DNA from: Anaerolineae bacterium
GTDB taxonomy: Bacteria > Chloroflexota > Anaerolineae > DRVO01
DNA: 10,581 nucleotides
Direction of reading: 5' to 3'
Assembly: GCA_012719195.1 (NCBI GenBank)
Contig: JAAYAV010000174.1
Coordinates: 1-10,581, forward strand
Shown one piece after another: positions 5,937-10,581 of this stretch. Each line of letters opens with the position of its first letter. The first letter of the stretch is position 1. The notes below the pieces were generated by a model, which made no database searches, was not told the origin of the DNA, and saw only the letters and a list, made by a program, of their open reading frames with translations. The position numbers and the translations under genes are program-made.

Positions 5937-6569
5937 CCGAGCCAGCCCCTCCAGGTCGTAGAACCACCCGGCGTAGCGCACGTCCGGGGGGTACTCGCGC
6001 CCGTCCGCCATCCCCTGACGGATCAGCTCCGCGTTCACCATGACGCCATCCACCCAGACATAGCGCAGCAAACGTCCATACTGATCGGTGTCACTGATGT
6101 CGCGCTCCAGGTGCACCTCGCGACCGGCGACCATCTCCTGGTTGAAAGCGGTGGCTTCGTTGCCCCCGGGCTCGCCGGCCTGCCGGGTGGACTCCACTTC
6201 GGGCGCGTCCAGGCCGATGTAGCGCACCAGACTCCGCCTTCCATCTAGCTCGACGCGAACGGTGTCGCCGTCAATGACCTGTACCACGCGGGCTACTTCC
6301 ATTCCCGTAGGCGTCGCCGAGATCACGACCGCGGGCGCAAACGCGCCGGAGGAGAAGGTCGGGCTGGGCCGCGCCGAGGAACTGCTGCCGGATGCGGAGG
6401 CAGCGGGAGTGGGAGTAGCGGTGCGCTCGGGTGAGGTCACTTCACCGCCGGGCTCGGGCAGGCCGGACCGCTGCCACAGCACGGCGACCAACAGCAGGAC
6501 CAGCACCGCCAAGTACTGCCACTGCCTGGATGAGGCCCTACCCGGGCTCGGTCGCCGCGCCCTACTCAT
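5907..6569 (-). CDS. Membrane-anchored thermonuclease-like (SNase) protein
   Basis: The 220-residue protein has a basic N-terminus, one hydrophobic segment (about 19-33) acting as an uncleaved anchor or signal, a Ser/Thr/Pro/Ala-rich linker (about 43-88) and a C-terminal staphylococcal-nuclease domain (about 91-219). The catalytic residues of SNase are all recognisable: Asp100 and Asp102 in VIDGDTVRV, Arg116, Asp121 and Glu124 in VRYIGLDAPE, and Arg166 in QYGRLLRYV. LARREGLGIWS (209-219) is the usual C-terminal motif. It should act outside the membrane as a Ca-dependent nuclease on DNA or RNA, for instance in scavenging. GAGGA (complement of 6579-6583) lies nine bases before the ATG. It follows the NagB-like gene by 122 bases, separated by a strong hairpin, so is probably transcribed separately. 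Confidence 0.9.
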   Translation of the reverse strand: MSRARRPSPGRASSRQWQYLAVLVLLLVAVLWQRSGLPEPGGEVTSPERTATPTPAASASGSSSSARPSPTFSSGAFAPAVVISATPTGMEVARVVQVIDGDTVRVELDGRRSLVRYIGLDAPEVESTRQAGEPGGNEATAFNQEMVAGREVHLERDISDTDQYGRLLRYVWVDGVMVNAELIRQGMADGREYPPDVRYAGWFYDLEGLARREGLGIWSR

Positions 6570-6635
6570 CGTGAGCCATCCTCACTCCCCCCATCGTGGA
6601 GCCTCGAAGCGATACGCTCGAGCGCCCGATAGCGA

Positions 6636-6665
6636 CGGCCCCTTGACCACATAGCCAAGGGGCCG
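6636..6665. terminator. Strong hairpin downstream of the NagB-like gene
   Basis: CGGCCCCTTG (6636-6645) pairs perfectly with CAAGGGGCCG (6656-6665) around a 10-base loop. It lies 27 bases past the end of the NagB-like gene and upstream of the nuclease gene, both on the - strand. There is no T-run on the - strand, so it may be a U-poor terminator or an mRNA 3'-end stabiliser. Confidence 0.5.
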
Positions 6666-6691
6666 GTTCTTCTCCGTCTGGCGTCGAGTGC

Positions 6692-7480
6692 CTAAAGTCG
6701 GGCGCCCGAGTCCCGGTCTAGGTACAGGGTGGCACAGTTGTGGCGCCGCAGGATGGTCGCCGGGCAAGCCGTGCTCACCGGGTCAAACACCGTGGCGCGC
6801 GCCGCTTCGGCCTTGGTGGCGGCCGGTACCATGCAGAAGACGCTGTTGGCGCTGACGATGGCCGGTATGGTCATGGTAATGGCCGTCGTCGGGACCGCGT
6901 CCAGGCTAGCGAAGCAGCCATCGTGCACCTGCTGCTCCCGGCTACGCAGATCCAGCTCCACCAGCTTTGCCTTGACCGGGTCGCTGAAGTCCGCCACATG
7001 CGGATCGTTGAAGGCGATGTGGCCGTTCTCGCCGATGCCGATGCAGGCGATGTCGAGCGGGTTAGCTTCCAGAAGCTCGGAGTAGCGACGGCACTCTGCC
7101 TCTGGATCAGCGGCGTTGCCGTTCATGAAGTGAACGGTCCCCGGCTTCACCGCATCCAGCAGGTGGCGGCGAATGTAGTTGCCGAAGGCCTGAGGAGCAT
7201 CGCTCGGCAGCCCGACGTACTCGTCGAGGTGGAAGGCGACGACCTTGCTCCAGTCGATACCCTGCTCCAGCGCCAGGGCCGTGGTGAAGTCGTCCTGAGA
7301 GGGAGCGGAGGCGAACACCATCACCACCCGGCCCTTCTCGGCGATGACCTTGCGCATCTTCGCTGCCACGTCGTGGGCAGCCGCGGCGCCCAACCCGCTA
7401 CGGTCGGCGAACACTTCCACGTTCAGGTTGTCGGCTTTGAACGCCCTCACCGTAGAGGGCCGCTCGGAAACAGCGGACAT
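6692..7480 (-). CDS. Glucosamine-6-phosphate deaminase/isomerase (NagB)-like protein
   Basis: NagB-family cytosolic enzymes convert glucosamine 6-phosphate to fructose 6-phosphate and ammonia. The 262-residue protein has VAFHLDEYVGLP (81-92), FGNYIRRHL (99-107), CIGIGENGHIAFNDP (146-160), VPTTAITMTIPAIV (196-209) and CPATILRRH (239-247). Compared with E. coli NagB, the GVGxDGHIAFNEP loop here reads GENGHIAFND, so catalytic Asp141 is replaced by Asn152 and Glu148 by Asp159; His154 is kept. Such NagB-like proteins are often annotated as deaminases, but their reaction may differ. ATG 7480 is preferred over TTG 7492 because GGAGG (complement of 7486-7490) lies five bases before it. It follows the unknown membrane gene by 100 bases with a possible promoter between. 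Confidence 0.85.
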   Translation of the reverse strand: MSAVSERPSTVRAFKADNLNVEVFADRSGLGAAAAHDVAAKMRKVIAEKGRVVMVFASAPSQDDFTTALALEQGIDWSKVVAFHLDEYVGLPSDAPQAFGNYIRRHLLDAVKPGTVHFMNGNAADPEAECRRYSELLEANPLDIACIGIGENGHIAFNDPHVADFSDPVKAKLVELDLRSREQQVHDGCFASLDAVPTTAITMTIPAIVSANSVFCMVPAATKAEAARATVFDPVSTACPATILRRHNCATLYLDRDSGARL

Positions 7481-7516
7481 TTGAACCTCCAAGGAGTTCT
7501 GCTGTACATCTCACAC

Positions 7517-7545
7517 AGACTAGTGCCGGTGTCGGTTCCGGGCAA
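7517..7545 (-). promoter_or_regulatory. Candidate promoter for the NagB-like gene
   Basis: On the complement, TTGCCC (7540-7545) and TAGTCT (7517-7522) are separated by exactly 17 bp and would start transcription about 30 bases before the ATG. The boxes match consensus at 4/6 and 3/6, so this is a weak prediction. The gene could instead be read from the dehydrogenase promoter. Confidence 0.3.
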
Positions 7546-7554
7546 GTAGGCTTC

Positions 7555-7581
7555 GCCCGCGGCGCCGCGACCGGAGCGGGC
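7555..7581. terminator. GC-rich inverted repeat after the two-TM protein gene
   Basis: GCCCGC (7555-7560) and GCGGGC (7576-7581) form a 6-bp stem whose 15-base loop begins with a self-complementary GGCGCC. It touches the last base of the upstream gene's stop. No T-run follows on the - strand, so its role as a terminator is uncertain. Confidence 0.25.
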
Positions 7582-8249
7582 TAGAGCGTCCGCTTGCGGG
7601 ACCACTGCTTGCACAGGTGCCAGAGATGGACGCCGTCCCGCTCCGGCACCAGGAGTCCTTCTCCCGACACGGTGCAGTAGCCCACCCAACCGCGGCTGGC
7701 CATCCGGCTTACCCGAGAGTGGCCGAAGTGAGTGCAGGTCGCACAGCAGCGCAGGTTGAGGCGGTGCCGCCGGGAGAGCTGCGAGGCGAAGTCGGCCATC
7801 CGGTAGTCCGGCCAGGCGGACATGGCGCCCTGGTCCTCCATCTCGTAAGCGATCCTCTCGCCGTCCAGCTCCAGGATCCACTGGCCCTCTTCGCTGAGGA
7901 TCGTCGCCGCTGCCGTGCCTTCGCCCCGCTCGACTCGCACCGCATGGGGCTTCTCGTCCGTGCCCAGATGCTCCGTGCCGCGCCGGAAGGCGTCCTCCAG
8001 AATGAGGCTGCGGCGGCCGCGCTCGATGAAGTGCCGTACCGAGGCGGCCACGGCGATCAGGCCGGTGCCCGCGGCTAGCCAGCGGAAGAGCCCGATCTCG
8101 GAAATGACATAGCCGAAGACGAGTATCACCGTGATGATCACGAAGGCCAAAGCTACTCGCTGGGCTCTGGCTTCCGTCCCGGCTGGCCCGGTAGCACGAA
8201 CGGTAGGACTCGCTCCCCTGGACGGGGCGGCCGATCGCTTACGGCTCAA
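7581..8249 (-). CDS. Two-TM protein with a C-terminal cysteine-rich (metal or Fe-S) motif, unknown function
   Basis: I do not recognise a named family. The 222-residue protein has a basic, Ala/Pro/Ser-rich N-terminus (1-30), two adjacent hydrophobic segments (about 33-50 and 54-71), a soluble middle with FIERGRRSLILEDAFRRGTE (74-93), and a C-terminal block with Cys168, Cys169, Cys172, Cys192 and Cys213. The last four fit C-x2-C-x19-C-x20-C, in the context CCATCTHFG, GYCTVSGEG and HLCKQW. That spacing and the aromatic/Gly neighbours recall small zinc- or 4Fe-4S-binding modules of the C-x2-C...GxC...C type. The start is TTG at 8249, overlapping the dehydrogenase stop by 11 bases, with a weak GAAGGTGG-like site upstream. 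The next in-frame candidates lie close to TM1, so the exact start is uncertain. The overlap suggests co-translation with the dehydrogenase. Confidence 0.7.
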   Translation of the reverse strand: MSRKRSAAPSRGASPTVRATGPAGTEARAQRVALAFVIITVILVFGYVISEIGLFRWLAAGTGLIAVAASVRHFIERGRRSLILEDAFRRGTEHLGTDEKPHAVRVERGEGTAAATILSEEGQWILELDGERIAYEMEDQGAMSAWPDYRMADFASQLSRRHRLNLRCCATCTHFGHSRVSRMASRGWVGYCTVSGEGLLVPERDGVHLWHLCKQWSRKRTL

Positions 8250-9294
8250 TGACCACCTTCACCACGTTATCGCGCTTATCCTCGAGCATCTTCATCGCGG
8301 CGGGAACCTCGTCCAGCTCCACACGGTGGGTCATTAGCGGCAGCACGTCTATCCGGCCGCTGCCGACCAGGTCAAGCAGGGGTCCGTATCCGCGCGGGAA
8401 GCCCTGGGAGCCGAACATCTCCATCTGCCCGAACTTGAAAGTGATGATGCGGATGGTGGCGGCATCGCGGGCGAAAGACCCGGCCACCACTAGCCTACCT
8501 TCCTTGCGCAGCATCTCGCAGGCCTGCGGCAAGGTCTCGTCCTGATCGCCGCCCACACACTCGATGACCGTGTCCACGCCCGTGCCGCCGGTCAGTTCGC
8601 GCGTGAAGGCCACGGCGTCCTGGCGCGTCACGTTGACGGTGTAGTCCGCGCCCAGCCGCTTGGCCAGGTCCAGGCGGTAGTCGAGCTTGTCGGTGGAGAT
8701 GAGGGTAGCTCCGCTGAGCTTGGCGGCCATCATGGCCGACAGCCCAATGGGTCCGCACCCCTGCACCACCACCGTCTCCCCGGCCTGCGCCTTGGCCTTG
8801 CCGGTGGCGGCGTGGTAGCCGATGCCGAATGGCTGCGCGAGCGCCCCCTGGGCCATGCTCAACTTGTCCGGCAGGGGATAGCTGTAGAAGTCATCGCCCA
8901 GGAGGGCCACGTACTCGGCGTAGGCGCCATTGGTCGCGAAGCCGGCGCCCTTCCGCTCCGGGCAGGCCTTGTAGTCGCCGCGCTGGCAAGCAGCACACGC
9001 GCCACACACGCGGCCGCCGGTGTGGCAGATGCGGTCGCCCACCTTGTAGCGCGTGACCTTCGGCCCCGCCGCCACCACCGTGCCGGCGAACTCGTGTCCC
9101 AACACCACCGGGTACCGCTTAACGCTTGGGTGGATGCCCCAGTACGCCTCAAGGTCGGACCCGCACATGGCGCAGGCACCCACCTTCAGGAGTATCTCGT
9201 GAGGCCGAATCTCCGGTACCGGCAGTTCCTCTACCGTCAGACGGCCGGGCTCCTGCAGCACCACGGCCTTCATTGACTTCGGAATAGCTGACAT
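8239..9294 (-). CDS. Zinc-dependent medium-chain alcohol/polyol dehydrogenase
   Basis: A 351-residue MDR-superfamily dehydrogenase that should oxidise an alcohol or sugar alcohol with NAD. Catalytic-zinc ligands are Cys44 (CAMCGSD), His67 and Glu68 (VLGHEFAG). The structural-zinc lobe is CGACAACQRGDYKAC with Cys97, Cys100, Cys103 and Cys111. The Rossmann glycine motif is VVQGCGPIGL (176-185), and strand 2 ends in Asp202, which favours NAD over NADP. LAQPFGIGYHAA (152-163) sits where sorbitol dehydrogenases have EP and threonine dehydrogenases DPFG, so Gln154 replaces an acidic residue. ATG 9294 was chosen because GGAG (complement of 9301-9304) lies six bases before it. The upstream in-frame extension to 9429 has no dehydrogenase character. 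The substrate is not determinable. Confidence 0.92.
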   Translation of the reverse strand: MSAIPKSMKAVVLQEPGRLTVEELPVPEIRPHEILLKVGACAMCGSDLEAYWGIHPSVKRYPVVLGHEFAGTVVAAGPKVTRYKVGDRICHTGGRVCGACAACQRGDYKACPERKGAGFATNGAYAEYVALLGDDFYSYPLPDKLSMAQGALAQPFGIGYHAATGKAKAQAGETVVVQGCGPIGLSAMMAAKLSGATLISTDKLDYRLDLAKRLGADYTVNVTRQDAVAFTRELTGGTGVDTVIECVGGDQDETLPQACEMLRKEGRLVVAGSFARDAATIRIITFKFGQMEMFGSQGFPRGYGPLLDLVGSGRIDVLPLMTHRVELDEVPAAMKMLEDKRDNVVKVVIEP

Positions 9295-9344
9295 GCATCG
9301 CTCCATCGGGCACGGTGTTTGCGCACGCTTTGCGCCTCCAGCCC

Positions 9345-9373
9345 ATTGTCGGCAATCACGACTGCCCGTGCAA
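9345..9373 (-). promoter_or_regulatory. Candidate promoter for the dehydrogenase gene
   Basis: On the complement, TTGCAC (9368-9373) and GACAAT (9345-9350) are spaced by 17 bp. Initiation near 9338 gives a 44-base leader. The hexamers match consensus at about 3/6 and 4/6. Placement between the divergent genes is sensible, but strength is uncertain. Confidence 0.4.
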
Positions 9374-9398
9374 CCACCTCGTGTGCTCCAAGCCGGCA

Positions 9399-9432
9399 CA
9401 TGACGCGGCCGGTACCGGCTCGGCCGCATGAC
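9399..9432. repeat. Palindrome flanked by CATGAC repeats in the divergent intergenic region
   Basis: GCCGGTACCGGC (9408-9419) is a perfect 12-bp palindrome, within a larger GCGGCC (9405-9410) / GGCCGC (9422-9427) inverted pair. CATGAC occurs at 9399-9404 and again at 9427-9432, 28 bp apart in the same orientation. The site lies immediately upstream of the -35 of the UroD-like gene and so could be an activator or repressor site shared with the divergent dehydrogenase gene. Confidence 0.4.
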
Positions 9433-9456
9433 AATGTTATCGAAGCAGTCTACAAT
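9428..9456 (+). promoter_or_regulatory. Near-consensus sigma-70 promoter for the UroD-family gene
   Basis: ATGACA (9428-9433) and TACAAT (9451-9456) each match consensus at 5/6 and are separated by exactly 17 bp. Transcription should begin near 9463, 41 bases before the ATG. This is the best-formed promoter in the window. Confidence 0.7.
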
Positions 9457-9467
9457 GGCCTTCAGTT

Positions 9468-9484
9468 GGGGCGCACGGCGCCCC
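9468..9484 (+). promoter_or_regulatory. Hairpin at the 5' end of the UroD-family transcript
   Basis: GGGGCGC (9468-9474), loop ACG, GCGCCCC (9478-9484) is a perfect 7-bp stem that would form just after the predicted transcription start and before the Shine-Dalgarno at 9494. It may stabilise the mRNA 5' end or be a DNA-level operator; no known riboswitch fits in so short a leader. Confidence 0.5.
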
Positions 9485-9503
9485 TGTCACTTCGGGAGGC
9501 GAA

Positions 9504-10559
9504 ATGGCCAAGGATTCCATGACCGCGCGCGAACGCTGGCAAGCCGTACTGACCGGCCAGAAACCCGATCGCGTGCCACTCAACTACCGCGCCACGTCGG
9601 AGTTCACCGATTCCATGTTGCGACTGCTCGGCTGCGACCTGGACGGTATGTACGAACGGCTTCACATCGATCGAGTGGTGGGAGCCAGCGGCGACTATGT
9701 CGGGCCGCCGACCCCGGCTGATACCGACGTCTTCGGCTGCCGCTATGCTTATGTCGACTATGGCACCGGCAGATACCACGAGTGCGTCTACGGCCCACTG
9801 GCCCAGTACTCCACTCTCGCCGAGATCGAGGCCAACTACACCTGGCCCGACCCCGACTGGTGGGACTACTCCGAGGTGGCGGCAAGGGTCAAAGGCTGGG
9901 ATGACCAGCCCGTGTCTGCCGGAGGCTCGGAGCCATTCCTCACCTACTGTCACCTCCGCGGGCAGCAGCAGGCCTACATGGACCTCATCGAGAGCCCCGA
10001 CATGGTGCACTTCTGCCTGGGCAAGCTCTATGACCTCTGCTACACCAACACCCAGCGCATCTACGAGCAGATACCCGGCCGGGTCACCTTCACTTCGGTG
10101 TCGGAAGACATGGGGACTCAGGAGAGCCTGCTCTTCTCGCCCGGGCAGATCCGCGAGTTCTTCTTGCCCCACATGAAACGGATGATGGATCTCGTGCACC
10201 AGGGCGGTGGCTACACCATGACTCACAGCGACGGCGCGGTCCGAGCCATCATCCCCGAACTCATTGACCTGGGAATGGACGTGCTCGACCCGGTCCAGTG
10301 GCGCTGCCGGGGCATGGAGCGCGTGGGCCTGAAGCGTGACTTCGGCGACCGCATCGTCTTCCACGGGGCCATGGACAACCAGTACACCCTCGCCTTCGGC
10401 AGCGAAGAAGAGATCCGCCAGGAGGTGCGCGACAACATCCGCATACTCGGCGCGGGCGGCGGCTTCATCCTCGGCCCCTGCCATAACATTCAGCCGGTCA
10501 CGGCGCCCGAGCTGGTGGTCGCCATGTACGACGAGGCCTACATCTCCGGCAGGATGTGA
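9504..10559 (+). CDS. Uroporphyrinogen decarboxylase (URO-D) family protein, methyltransferase-like
   Basis: A 351-residue member of the URO-D superfamily, which includes HemE and the corrinoid-protein methyltransferases such as MtaA and CmuA. It begins with MTARERWQAVLTGQKPDRVP (6-25), the usual start of the non-HemE branch. Later come SEDMGTQESLLFSPGQIREF (200-219), MTHSDGAVRAIIPELIDLG (239-257), VLDPVQ (260-265), FHGAMDNQ (286-293) and GGGFILGPCHNIQPVT (318-333). Zinc-dependent MtaA-type members use HxC plus a later Cys. Here the equivalents appear to be His241, Asp243 and Cys326, so one Cys ligand is replaced by Asp. It is not housekeeping HemE. GGGAGG (9494-9499) lies four bases before ATG. 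It is divergent from the dehydrogenase. Methyl-transfer or demethylation of an unknown substrate is inference. Confidence 0.87.
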   Translation: MAKDSMTARERWQAVLTGQKPDRVPLNYRATSEFTDSMLRLLGCDLDGMYERLHIDRVVGASGDYVGPPTPADTDVFGCRYAYVDYGTGRYHECVYGPLAQYSTLAEIEANYTWPDPDWWDYSEVAARVKGWDDQPVSAGGSEPFLTYCHLRGQQQAYMDLIESPDMVHFCLGKLYDLCYTNTQRIYEQIPGRVTFTSVSEDMGTQESLLFSPGQIREFFLPHMKRMMDLVHQGGGYTMTHSDGAVRAIIPELIDLGMDVLDPVQWRCRGMERVGLKRDFGDRIVFHGAMDNQYTLAFGSEEEIRQEVRDNIRILGAGGGFILGPCHNIQPVTAPELVVAMYDEAYISGRM

Positions 10560-10581
10560 TCTGCCGGCTCCGGATCCGCCC

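Noticed and set aside
7481..7492. TTG start adding four residues to the NagB-like protein
   Set aside because: It would place the GGAGG ribosome-binding site inside the coding region; ATG 7480 fits that site.
6740..7549. A 269-codon open frame on the + strand
   Set aside because: It is the antisense shadow of the NagB-like gene, which has clear motifs and a Shine-Dalgarno.
9295..9429. N-terminal extension of the dehydrogenase to an upstream in-frame start
   Set aside because: The extension is not dehydrogenase-like, would cover the promoter region, and ATG 9294 has a proper Shine-Dalgarno followed by the normal family N-terminus.
9462..10484. A 340-codon open frame on the - strand
   Set aside because: It lies entirely antisense to the well-supported UroD-family gene, has no recognisable motifs, and long antisense frames are expected in GC-rich DNA.
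1..10581. CRISPR array, insertion sequence, prophage or toxin-antitoxin genes
   Set aside because: No regularly spaced repeats, transposase, integrase or phage-like genes were seen, and no small gene pair resembles a toxin-antitoxin module.

Overview
The window is GC-rich, gene-dense bacterial chromosome. The organism cannot be named from sequence alone. A short EF-Ts (about 199 residues, without the long C-terminal module of enterobacterial forms), frequent TTG starts, and the mix of a UroD-family methyltransferase-like protein, a NagB-like isomerase with an Asn active-site variant and Amidohydrolase_2 proteins would fit a Chloroflexota-like or other high-GC environmental lineage. That placement is inference.

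Positions 1-3632 (+ strand) are a housekeeping cluster: the end of a probable rpsB, then tsf, pyrH, frr, uppS and cdsA. This is the widely conserved bacterial block linking translation factors (EF-Ts, ribosome recycling factor) with UMP kinase and the lipid-carrier and phospholipid enzymes UppS and CdsA. Spacing is tight, with strong Shine-Dalgarno sites and two TTG starts. A perfect GC-rich hairpin sits between tsf and pyrH, and a 12-codon ORF bridges uppS and cdsA.

Positions 3630-4248 hold a small regulatory module. A CsoR/RcnR/CstR-family repressor (- strand) converges on cdsA and diverges from an FmdB-type zinc-ribbon gene (+ strand). Their shared intergenic region contains a perfect 6-5-6 inverted repeat, ATACCC-N5-GGGTAT, next to a consensus TATAAT. 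It looks like CsoR/CstR-type operators. The repressor keeps both cysteines of the sensor site but has Glu where copper sensors have His, so a thiol or persulfide sensor is more likely than a copper sensor.

Positions 4407-5875 hold two Amidohydrolase_2-like genes overlapping by ATGA. The second has an intact set of metal and catalytic residues; the first has lost almost all of them, which suggests a pseudoenzyme or metal-independent partner.

Positions 5907-9294 (- strand) contain, in transcription order, a zinc-dependent medium-chain dehydrogenase, an overlapping two-TM cysteine-rich protein of unknown function, a NagB-like sugar-phosphate isomerase/deaminase and a membrane-anchored thermonuclease-like protein. 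Divergent from the dehydrogenase, behind a near-consensus promoter, is a UroD-family protein (9504-10559, +). The dehydrogenase, NagB-like, UroD-like and amidohydrolase genes look like accessory catabolic functions; their substrates cannot be read from the sequence. No rRNA, tRNA, CRISPR or insertion sequence was seen, and no gene-free stretch exceeds 300 bases (the longest is 9295-9503).
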